Shown here: positions 10,073 to 19,787 of the stretch, piece after piece | Layout of the letters: each line of letters starts with the position of its first letter | Position numbering within the stretch: position 1 is the first letter of the stretch | Assembly (NCBI RefSeq): GCF_026745355.1 | Contig: NC_079204.1 | Location: 50,551,182 to 50,615,181, forward strand | Source: Beta vulgaris subsp. vulgaris | Taxonomy: Eukaryota; Streptophyta; Magnoliopsida; Caryophyllales; Amaranthaceae | Direction: 5' to 3' | Length of the DNA: 64,000 bases | Made by a program: the position numbers and the translations under genes | Notes under the pieces: generated by a model | What the model was told of the DNA's origin: nothing | Database searches by the model: none | The model's input: only the letters and a program-made list of their open reading frames with translations

Positions 10073-10317
10073 AATTGGGGTTTTTCAAATGCTTCGGTTT
10101 CTTTGCAATTTAGTAGGATTGATGAAGTGGGTTGTGATAAAGAGTTGAAATTGAAGCACGAGTACGTTATCTGCATCAGAATCACCGCAGGTATTGAGTT
10201 CCAGTGGAAGTGATGAACAGAGAGAGAGGAGTGGTCGTCCGACCAAATGTATTGTGTCAGACGGTCTAACACAATACGTTCACTTAAGTGAAAGTATTGT
10301 GTCAGAATTAAATACAT

Positions 10318-11144
10318 AGCACCCTTTATTTAACTAGTGTATATAATTACGTTCACGAGCCTTTTATTTCATTTTTATATATACTAGGTGAAAACCTGCA
10401 ATTTTTAATTAAGTCAACTCGCTTTTGGCTTGACTGCGAATTATGATTATTTCTTTTGAAAGATAAATTTCATTAATTGAATGCCCAACAGATTAATTGT
10501 ATGCCCAACGACATCTACAATAGATATGTATTAAAGAAAAACAAAATGCAACTAAATAAGGTTAAATCAAATTCGTGTTCAAAAAAACTATAATGAACCA
10601 GATCGAGCAATACGGCGCAACTCCTTGTATTTGCTTAATCAAGGGGCTATTGCTGATCAGGAAGTCTATCATTCTGACATAGTTTGGGAAGAGTATTCTT
10701 GATCGAGCCATGTTAACCGCATCTGAGATTCCAATACATTCATGTTGAGTCTCGAACTTCAACCGATAAGAACAATTTCTCATACCTAAAAACAAAAAAA
10801 CCACACTCACAACTCCCATAGGGGAGAAGGAGATCTCCACAACAAGACTAAAAACTTCATATCAAGGTTTGAAGAAATATCATAAATAGATACTAATTTA
10901 TTTAGAAAAACAAGAAAATAAACTAAAATTGAAAATAAAAGGGATTTACCGTGGATAAAATCATCTATAATAGTCCCTAACTGATTGAGAAGGGGTTGGG
11001 AAAGCTAGGATTTTAGAGTGAAAAAATTACTATATCATGGTGCTAGATGCATAGATTGCTAGTCATGATGCTAAAATAGGCTAAAAAACGCTGAAGATGC
11101 ATTACTATATCATGATGCTAGTCATCACACATTCACACTTATTA
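10318..11144. other. Intergenic, no feature supported
   Basis: AT-rich sequence. A 92-codon minus-strand ORF at 10562-10840 has no recognisable domain and no supporting context. Two near-copies of CATGATGCTA occur around 11030-11120. Confidence 0.35.
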
Positions 11145-11624
11145 GATATAATTTCGCATTTTAGCTTATTAAACAGATTTACGAATTACGAGTTAACACA
11201 TCTCTCCTTTCTTTATCATTTACATTGACTATTATTTTCGGATGTTCTCTTATATGAAACCATGACACCCCCTCCACCCCCGACCCCACCCCAACCAAAA
11301 AAATAATATGGCAAGGTAATTTCATTAAATTTTTTTAAATGGATCGGATTTACAATAATTTATTATACATCGTAAATCATGTGATATAATTTCGCATTTT
11401 AGCTTATTAAACAGATTTACGAATTACGAGTTAACACATCTCTCCTTTCTTTATCATTTACATCGACTATTATTTTCGGATGTTCTCTTATATGAAACCA
11501 TGACACCCCCTCCACCTCCGACCCCACCCCAACCAAAAAAAAATATGGCAAGGTAATTTCATTAAATTTTTTTAAATGGATCGGATTTACAATAATTTAT
11601 TATACATCGTAAATCATGTGATAT
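11145..11624 (+). repeat. Tandem duplication, period 238 bp, two copies
   Basis: Copy 1 (11145-11382) and copy 2 (11383-11619) are almost identical, both starting GATATAATTTCGCATTTTAG. Differences are a few single-base changes and a 1-bp indel in the A-run. The very high identity implies a recent duplication. No coding content. Confidence 0.95.
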
Positions 11625-12511
11625 GTTCTTTTTCCTTTCATTTCTTTTTAATTTAGTAAGAACCAAAGAAAAAGTACAAAAGTTTGAGAAAAAAATTGAA
11701 AAGGTGGGGGAGCTATTGAAAAGTGAAGAGAAACTAAAAAGTGGATTAAAATATTAAAAAGTTGATGATATAGGTAGAAAAAGAGAGAAAGTAGATAAGA
11801 CATCTTACCAATAATAGGAAAAAAAACAACGGTTCATTTGATATAATCAGTTTTTGTATGACATAATAATCTACTATCATATAATTAGTTTTTGTATGAT
11901 AAAATCTATTTAAAATGATATGGTAAGTTTTTGTGTGATAAAGTCCGCTCAAGGCACAATAAATTATTGTGAATTTAATCTAACCAAGGGCCAAGATGTA
12001 TTGAATATATGCAAATAAATTATCTATTATATTCCATTAATTAATATTTATAGGATTAAAATAGTAATCCTAATCATATTTAACAAAATGTGTTGAGATA
12101 TTATTTTACAATAATATATCCTAAACTTAAAGAAGATAATATTGCATATATATTATCAATTATAAATTTATAAAATACAAAACCAAAATGCAACAAACTA
12201 AAAGGGTAACATAATGAATAATTTATCTACATTTAATCCAGGTTTTTAATGATAGAACAACATTATCCTATTATTGCTGCACCCATGTGCGCTTGGGCCT
12301 TGCTAGATTCCCTATATCAACTTCTTACATCCTACATTCCTTATCCTACGTAGCAGTAAGTCAGTAATATTTATTTATTTAATAAGTAGGGAGAATTTTA
12401 GAAAGTTGTTATTCAAATCTCAACTTCCACAATTCTTAATTTGACATATTATTTGGAAATTGTTACTCTCAAACATCACCACCTGATAAGATTCGAATTA
12501 AAGACTTTAGA
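11625..12511. other. AT-rich intergenic DNA
   Basis: No gene. Around 11836-11945 three imperfect repeats of about 40-50 bp carry the motif AGTTTTTGTATGA. The remainder is unremarkable AT-rich DNA. Confidence 0.4.
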
Positions 12512-13460
12512 AACTAATTTCTAAAGTAAGAGTCTTACAAAGTAAGCATCAGTGTGTCACTATTCAATTTACATATCGATACTAGAAGTAGCGAATCGAT
12601 AAACAATTAAATTGATACAAGACTGTACAACTTTTAAATACTACAACTTTTGTTTGGTATCTATCAAATTGATGGGAATGTTTCGTCTCAACTCTTTCGT
12701 CATGATCATGCTCTTGTGTAATTAAACAGAAAATCGTCGTTCTTGGGGAGCAATGAAAATGTGAATAGTGATTGTTCTAGTATACTTTAGCTTTGTGGAG
12801 TGAAACTTAGATCACTAGATGCATCAAACCGATTGTGAGGAATGAGTATTAATATTAGTGAATAGTAGTGATGCCATCTGGTTCAATTATGGTCCACTTT
12901 AGCTCAAATTTCTAAAGTAAGAGTCTTACAAAGTAAGCATCAGTGTGTCACTATTCAATTTACGTATCGATACTAAGATCAAGGATGTTTTGGCTCAGTG
13001 GTTAAAATTGAGGTGCTGTGAACGATAGGTCACAGGTTCAAATCCCCCTTCCCCTTCTTTGTACTTTGTACTGCCTTCGTGGCTCATATGGATAAAAAAA
13101 AAAAAAAAAAGTATCGATACTAAAAGTAGCGAATCGCTAAACAATTAAAATTGATACAAAATTGTACAACTTTTAAATACTGCAACTTTTGTTTGGTATC
13201 TATCAAATTGATGGGAATGTTTCGTCTCAACTCTTTCGTCTCAACTCTTTCGTCATGATCATGCTCTTGTGTAATTAAACAGAAAATCATCGTTCTTGGG
13301 GAGCAATGAAAATGTGAATAGTGATTGTTCTAGTATAGTTTAGCTTTGTGGAGTGAAACTTAGATCAGTAGATGCATCAAACCGATTGTGAGGAATGAGT
13401 ATTAATATTAGTGTGATGCCATCTGGTTCACTTATGGTCCACTTTAGCTCAAATTCTAGT
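12512..13460 (+). repeat. Tandem duplication (~390-bp unit), second copy interrupted by a SINE
   Basis: Copy A (about 12512-12911) and copy B (about 12912-13460) share the blocks AAAGTAAGAGTCTTACAAAG, TGGGAATGTTTCGTCTCAAC and GAGGAATGAGTATTAATATT. Copy B carries a SINE and a small internal duplication of a 14-bp unit (CTCAACTCTTTCGT, near 13227-13254). It therefore predates the SINE insertion. Confidence 0.88.
12977..13110 (+). mobile_element. tRNA-derived SINE (134 bp) with TSD and poly(A)
   Basis: An internal RNA polymerase III promoter is visible: an A-box-like GGCTCAGTGG and the B box GGTTCAAATCC about 35 bp apart. A non-tRNA 3' body and an A-run follow. It is flanked by the 13-bp duplication GTATCGATACTAA (12964-12976 and 13111-13123). 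It does not fold as an intact tRNA, so it is a SINE rather than a tRNA gene. Confidence 0.9.
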
Positions 13461-13811
13461 CCATTATATTTTATTATATCATGTTTCTTTTTGGGTCCGG
13501 TTGTTCAACACTAGCCAAGTCTGATTACGGTTAAAGTTGAATCATATAGTTTCTAATGATTTGGATATGACTTGGACATGTTGGATCATCCAACTGATTT
13601 AATGGATTTAGAATTTTAATAACTTCGCTATTATGTGATTATTGATTAATGTGAAGATCAAACCATAGACGCTTGAAGTAATTACATATTTTTGCTTGAA
13701 CTAATAAACATCCAACAATATAGATCTAATAGTAATTCCAACAACCAAAATTAAACATCATTTTTCTCAAGATATATAATATACTAATAAAAGGCTATAA
13801 GTCTAATTACT

Positions 13812-13926
13812 ACAAGGAAATCCTGATCCACCACCAGAAGGATCACGTTGTCACGTGGTTGAGTGAAAGGGAAAGTACCTCCACACTGAGTCATCATTTG
13901 AGAATACTCTTCCATTGTAGTCTTCA
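13812..13926 (-). pseudogene. CACTA-type transposase remnant, C-terminal piece
   Basis: On the minus strand this piece continues the reading frame broken at 19356, starting MKTTMEEYSQMMTQCGG. A serine/glycine-rich end is shifted out of frame. The two pieces are separated by the copia element at 13927-19355 and joined through its CTTCA target duplication. Family assignment rests on the larger piece. Confidence 0.55.
13922..13926 (+). repeat. Target-site duplication of copia 1 (left)
   Basis: CTTCA immediately before the 5' LTR, matching CTTCA at 19356-19360 directly after the 3' LTR. Confidence 0.9.
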
Positions 13927-14122
13927 TGTTGGAACATTTATAGGGTAATGGGTTTTGAAACTCATATGGGTATGTACTAGAAGAGGAGGAGGTCTAGTAT
14001 GCAAAAGGTTAGAGTGCATCAAGTGGTAACAACGCGCATTGTTATACCAAGGGAGACAGAAGACTGGCCGCGAGTCGCGACAACCGTCGCGGGTCGCGAC
14101 CAGCGCCTCGCGACTCGCGAGC
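13927..14122 (+). repeat. Truncated 5' LTR of copia 1
   Basis: It matches the first 232 bp of the 3' LTR at 18614, apart from a ~36-bp contraction in the TCGCGA-rich tract and a few substitutions. Homology stops at CGCGACTCGCGAGC. About 500 bp of LTR plus the primer-binding site are missing before the gag ATG at 14159. Confidence 0.9.
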
Positions 14123-14158
14123 AATCTATTAGTTTAATATTCTCATTTCTTTTCGGAT

Positions 14159-17100
14159 ATGGCTCAAACACTCAAGGACATGACTATGAACTTCCAAAAG
14201 TTGGATAAGTTTGAGGGGGTAGGCTATCGTAGGTGGCAAAAGAAGATGCACTTCTTGTTGACCACTTTGAATGTGGTTTATGTTTTATCAACACCTATGC
14301 CACCACTCCCGGAAGATGGAGAGGAAGAGTCTCTTGGACTACTAGGAAGAGGATAAAGTGGAAAATGATGACTACATTTGTCGTGGTCATATTCTCAACT
14401 CTCTCACCGACCCGTTGTTTGATCTCTACCAAAATGTGGAGAGTGCAAAGGAACTTTGGGATGCTCTTGAGGCCAAGTACATTTCGGAAGATGCTTCAAG
14501 TAAGAAATTCCTTGTTAGTAATTTTAATTCTTTTAAAATAACTAATGATCGGCCTATTATGGAGCAATTCCATGAGGTTCATCATATTTTGAACCAAATA
14601 AGATCACATGGTATGGTGATGGATGAGGCAATTGCGGTTGCCTCAATCATTGACAAATTACCAAATTCTTGGAAAGATACAAAACATCTTTTAAAACATA
14701 AAAAGGAAGACATGTCCATGGAGCAATTAGGAACTCATCTTCGTATTGAAGAGGGGATCCGGGCTCAAGATGGGGTTAAGGATACTACTCCTAGTATTCC
14801 TAAATCTACCGTTAATTTGGTAGAGGTTGGTGGGTCTAGTAAGACCAAGAAATCCAACAACAAAACAACAACAACAACAACAACAACAAACAACAATGTT
14901 GCAAACAAGAAGAGGAAGACCCTCTCTTGTTGGATATGCAATGGTCCTCATCTTAAGAGGGATTGTCCTTCTAACAACAAGAAGAAGAAAAAGAACACAC
15001 AACCTAGTGTTGTTCAAAACCAAGGTAACAATGCACATGTTAATGTAATTGAAGAAATGCATTTTGTTGCTATGATTTCTGAAATTATGTGTGTGCAGGT
15101 TGATGATTCTTGGTGGATAGATTCGGGAGCCTCTAGACATGTGTGCAATAACAAGGATTTCTTCAAGTCTTTGAAAGATTTGGATGATGGTCCAATCTTG
15201 TATATGGGGAATGATTCTACGGTAAAGGCTAGAGGCATAGGCCAAGTAGAATTGTTGTTAACCTCGGGAAAGACTTTAACTCTCCGGGATGTTGTGTATG
15301 TACCGGAAGTTAGGAAGAATCTTGTGTCAGGAGGTCTCTTGAATAAGTATGGTTTTAAAGTTGTTTTTGAGTCGGATAAATTTGTACTTTCCAAGGGTGG
15401 TATTTTTGTTGGACAAGGTTTCTTTTGTAATGGAATGTTTAAATTTAGTATTGATAATAAAATTGGTACTAGTTCTATTTACATGCTTGATGTTTCTTCT
15501 CTATGGCACAATCGTTTATGTCATGTGAATTATCGTAGATTATATGACATGTCTAAAATGGGGTTGATACCTCCTTTCGATTTAAAGTTAGAGAAGTGTC
15601 ACACTTGCGTGCTAAATAAAATTACAAAAAATCCTTATCCTAGTGTGACTAGACAAACGGTATTGCTTGAATTGGTGCATAGTGACTTGTGTGACTTTCA
15701 TAGTTCACCTTCTTTAGGAAATAAAAATATATTGTAACTTTTATTGATGATTTTTCAAGGTTTTGTTACATATATTTATTATTTACTAAAGATGAAGCAC
15801 TAGAAAAGTTTAAGACCTTTAAAATCGAAGTGGAACTCCAACTTAATCAAAAGATTAAAAGACTTCGAACGGATAGGGGTGGTGAATATTATAATCCAAG
15901 TTATTTTAGTTCCATTGGTGTAATTCATGAAACAACCGCCCCATACTCACCTCAAAGTAATGGTATAGCGGAAAGGAAAAATAGGGTCCTAAAAGAAATG
16001 GTTAACACTATGCTTTCTAATTCGGGTCTTAATGACGGTTTTTGGGGTGATGCAATTTTAACTGCATGTTATATTTTAAATCGAGTTCCTAATAAAAGGA
16101 ATAAGACTACCCCTTATGAACTTTGGTGTAATAAAAAGCCTAATCTCAATTACCTTAAGGTATGGGGTTGTAGGGCAATTGTCAAATTGACGGAACCTAA
16201 AAGGAAAACTTTAGGTGAAAAAGGAATTGATTGCATTTTTATAGGCTATGCGGTACATAGCAAAGCCTATAGGTTTTATGTCATTGAGCCCAATGACTTT
16301 GTCTCTATTCACTCCGTGATAGAGTCAAGGGATGCAATATTTGATGAGACTAGATTCTCATCGATTCCAAGACCAAAGGACATGATACCTAGTACTAGTT
16401 CCAATGTTGTAGATGACATTTCAAATGATCATGATACTACAACACCGGAAATTAGGAAAAGTAAACGAATTAGAAAAGAGAAATCTTTTGGACCGGATTT
16501 TCAACTATATTTAGTTGAAGGGTCAAGGGAGTCAATTTCGACTCAAATTTCATATTGTTACAATATGGAGGAGGATCCTAGGTCCTTTGATGAGGCTATG
16601 AAGTCTCATGATTCTGCTTTCTGGAAAGAGGCAGTGAATGATGAAATGGATTCTATAATGGGTAATCACACTTGGATTTTAGCTAATTTACCTCCCGGTT
16701 GCAAACCCCTAGGTTGTAAATGGATTTTTGTAAGGAAAAAGAAAATCGATGGAACCATACTAAAACATAAGGCCCGGTTAGTGGTCCAAGGTTTTAGGCA
16801 AAGATATGGTATCGATTACTTTGATACTTATGCTCCAGTAGCTAGAATAGCTACTATTAGACTATTGATAGCATTAGCTGCGATTCATGGTCTAGTAATT
16901 CACCAAATGGATGTAAAAACTGCTTTTCTTAATGGTGAATTGGAGGAGGAAGTGTACATGAATCAACCTGAAGGGTTTGTGGTAAAGGGTCAAGAAACTA
17001 AAGTTTGCAAATTAGTTAGATCTTTGTATGGTCTTAAACAACCACCTAAGCAATGGCATCAAAAATTTGATGAAGTTGTGTTGTCTAGTGGGTTAAAATA

Positions 17101-18101
17101 AATCAGTCCGATAAGTGTGTATATAGCAAATTTGATAATAACGGTAAAGGAGTTATAATTTGCTTATATGTTGATGATATGCTTATTTTTGGGACTGATT
17201 TGGAACAAGTGGAAAAGACCAAAGTCTTCCTTTCCTCCAGCTTCTCCATGAAAGATTTGGGTGAAGCGGATGTTATTCTAGGTATTAGAATAATAAGAGG
17301 GAAAGGGTCGTTTTCTTTATCACAATCTCATTATATTGAGAAAGTGGTCAAGAGGTATAATGAGTCAAATTCGACTCATTTTGCTACTCCTATGGATCCT
17401 AGTATTCACTTGGTTCCGAGTAGTGGTACTCCAATTTCACAATTGGAGTATGCAAGCTTAATTGGAAACTTGATGTATGCTATGACTAGCACTCGGCCGG
17501 ATATAGCTTTTGCTATTGGCAAGCTTTGAGAAGAGTGTTAAAGTACTTGAATAAGACCTTGGATTATGTCATAACATACAATAGAGAACCTTCTATCTTA
17601 GAAGGTTACTCGGATGCTAGTTGGATTTCGAATAAGGAAGATTATTCATCCACTAGTGGTTGGGTGTTTCTTCTTGGAGGAGGTGTCATTTCATGGGCAT
17701 CCAAGAAGCAAACATGTATAACGGTTTCCACTATGGCATCGGAATTCATTGCTTTGGCTTCTTGTTGCCAAGAAGCGGAATGGCTAAGAAATGTGTTGAG
17801 TGAGGTGGACTTATGGGTGAAACCAATGTCACCTCTTGCTATCCATTGTGATAGTGCATCAACCATAGCTAAAGCATATAGTGAAGTCTACAATGGCAAG
17901 TCAAGGCACATTGGAGTTAGACATAGCTATGTGCGGGAAATGATAAGGAATAGTTGTATAACTATCAATTTTGTTCGGTCTAGTTTGAACTTGGCGGATA
18001 CGTTTACAAAACCGTTGTCAAGGGAACTAGTGAACAAAATGAACAAAGGGATGGGTCTTAAGCCTATTGATCAACCTATGGTGAAGGAAAACTCTATTTG
18101 A
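14159..18101 (+). pseudogene. Copia 1 gag-pol polyprotein, frameshifted
   Basis: Gag begins MAQTLKDMTMNFQKLDKF at 14159. A zinc knuckle CWICNGPHLKRDC (CX2CX3HX4C, one residue short of the usual CX2CX4HX4C), protease DSGAS (near 15121), gag-pre-integrase HHCC, integrase with DRGGEY and QSNGIAERKNR, reverse transcriptase with YVDDM (near 17169) and RNase H (GYSDASW, ASEFIA) follow. Breaks: two frameshifts near 14330-14360, one near 15730, one near 17100, and an internal loss near 17520 that removes about 15 codons before ALRRVLKYL. The order PR-IN-RT-RH defines Ty1-copia; sequence style is Tnt1/Tork-like. Not translatable as one protein. Confidence 0.93.
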
Positions 18102-18613
18102 TGTCTAATACAACGTTAGATCTCAAATTCAAAGAGGATAGTACTTCTCTTAGAGGTTGGGAGCACTTGTTTAATACATCCCTAGGTTAGTGCTTGTTGC
18201 TACAATGATAAAAGAGGTTGAATGTTTATTCTTAATAAATCTTTGATAAAAATGCTCAATTGTAGGAGCATGTTCGGAAAGATTTACCTATATAAGCTAG
18301 AAGTTTGGCCGCTTCATCAAGTCTAAGGCTTGACTTGGAATGCTTATGAATGGATATGGACACCAAAGCTTCATAGGTGTCGGAGGTTTTAAGAACCTAG
18401 TTTATGTTTGTGTGTATTAGTAACTTCAATAATTTGTAATGGTTATATGATTCAAAGCTTTGTCTATCATTATGATCTAAATTATTGTAAAGATTACTTT
18501 TACTAAATGGAAATTCAATCGTTAGATATTTCCATGATGCATGAACATGAGTGTTTGCGATTTATAGCAAGTTGGAAAACTTTTCAACATTACCCTATAA
18601 ATGGGAGGAGGAT

Positions 18614-19355
18614 TGTTGGAACATTTATAGGGTAATGGGTTTTGAAACTCATATGGGTATGTACTAGAAGAGGAGGAGGTCTAGTATGCAAAAGGTTAGA
18701 GTGCATCAAGTGGTAACAACGCGCATTGTTATACCAAGGGAGACATAAGACTGGCCGCGAATCGCGACAACCGTCGCGAGTCGCGACCAGTGGCCCGTCG
18801 CGACAGGCGTCGCGGGTCGCGACCAGTGCCTCGCGACTCGCGAGCTTCTTCGCGAGTCGCGACGCGTCTTCTGCCTTAGAATGCGAAAAAATGCCTCGAC
18901 GGTTTTATATCCGTTGTGATGCTTTGTTGATCATTTTAATGACTTTTAAGGTCCTTAAATCAGTAGATTAAAGGCCTTTGATGAGTGATTAAGATGGGAG
19001 TTATGTGATTAACCTCTCTAGTCAATGAAAGGTTAATTGTGCTTATATAACCTTTGGATTCCTATAAGTGAGGGGTTAGACGAAAATTAGATTTTCTATA
19101 CTCTCAAATACTTCTTGCTTTGCTTAAGAGAAACCTTGCAATCTTCTCTTGAGTGTTCTTCACAAACACAAAAACACAAGTTCTTGTTGATTCACTTAGA
19201 AGATCATCTAAGTGAATTGTTTCTCTCCATTGTATCTCATTAGTTATTTCGTGTTAACCCGGTGATCCTAGAGGGGCGAAATTAAACTAATAGGAAAGCG
19301 TAGTTTCCGTGCCTTGGAGTGGGATATCCGGTTCTCTCATTGATCACATCTAACA
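18614..19355 (+). repeat. 3' LTR of copia 1 (742 bp)
   Basis: Starts TGTTGGAAC directly after the purine tract ATGGGAGGAGGAT and ends CATCTAACA. It has a CG-dense block (18751-18872) of repeated TCGCGA-centred palindromes. Downstream sequence around 19030-19240 would cover the promoter/R-U5 part. Confidence 0.9.
18751..18872 (+). repeat. Array of TCGCGA-centred palindromes in the LTR
   Basis: At least ten partly palindromic CGCGACTCGCG / TCGCGACC units sit in ~120 bp of CG-rich DNA within an otherwise AT-rich LTR. A shorter version occurs in the 5' LTR (about 14067-14122). Confidence 0.8.
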
Positions 19356-19705
19356 CTTCATCTCCTCCATGTATTTCTTTGCCTCTTCCCTTCCCTTTTT
19401 CGTTTGGAGACGATGTGTCTCCCACTCATTTTCTTGCCTCTAAAATTCAGCTATCTGATCCGCTAATTGTTGCTGATATTGCTCCACAAAAGTTGAAAGT
19501 TGAGAAAGCATAGAAGGCGTGTAGACACTAGAAGAGCTACTAGTGCGGGTTGATGATTTTTTTATAAAGAAGATCACCACTTGTACCTAAGCCAGGAATC
19601 GATCCTTTTTTCCTCCCACCCACTGTCTTAAAGTACACTTCATTGGTATATTTGTTGACTCCCTTCTCTCTATAATCATCTATTTTCTTATTATAATCTT
19701 CCTAC
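19356..19705 (-). pseudogene. CACTA/En-Spm-type plant transposase remnant, main piece
   Basis: Minus-strand reading gives a segment starting DYREKGVNKYTNEVYFKTVG, continuing GGRKKGSIPGLGTSGD and a serine-rich linker. A glutamine/charged helix with FVEQYQQQLADQIAEF, one in-frame stop, and KKGREEAKKYMEEMK follow. The VGG-KKG-GLG pattern followed by a charged coiled-coil tail is the signature of the plant transposase family carried by CACTA/En-Spm elements (Pfam Transposase_24-like). The frame runs into the copia 1 insertion and resumes at 13926. A possible acceptor TTGATGTAG lies at the upstream edge. It is a broken, old copy. Confidence 0.7.
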
Positions 19706-19787
19706 ATCAAATAGACAAGTTTAATATACATACATAATATTTCCAGGAAAAAATAGATAAAACTTTGTTTAAATTTATACTACAAAC

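Larger units (their letters stand above)
9498..10277. mobile_element. TIR DNA transposon (780 bp) with repetitive left arm and gene-like interior
   Basis: The ends read GTATTGTGTCAGACCGTC at the left and GACGGTCTAACACAATAC at the right, near-perfect inverts. A subterminal inverted block (GGTCGGACGAC / GTCGTCCGACC) also occurs on both sides. A left-arm tandem repeat and an interior protein-like stretch follow. No transposase is present. I could not settle the target duplication, and the superfamily (hAT, CACTA or Mutator) is undetermined. A further partial terminus repeats at 10293-10303. Confidence 0.7.
13927..19355 (+). mobile_element. Ty1-copia retrotransposon 1 (complete ends, defective)
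   Basis: The element begins TGTTGGAACATTTATAG, ends CATCTAACA, and is flanked by CTTCA on both sides. It carries a gag-protease-integrase-RT-RNaseH reading region in copia order and a polypurine tract (about 18599-18612) before the 3' LTR. The 5' LTR keeps only its first ~196 bp. The rest of that LTR, the primer-binding site and the leader are deleted, so it cannot replicate on its own. It sits inside an older transposase gene. Confidence 0.93.

Noticed and set aside
10562..10840. 92-codon minus-strand ORF as a gene
   Set aside because: No domain, no splice partner, no conserved motif; indistinguishable from chance in AT-rich DNA.
12977..13110. Possible tRNA gene
   Set aside because: Has Pol III A and B boxes, but no intact cloverleaf; target duplication and A-tail show it is a SINE.
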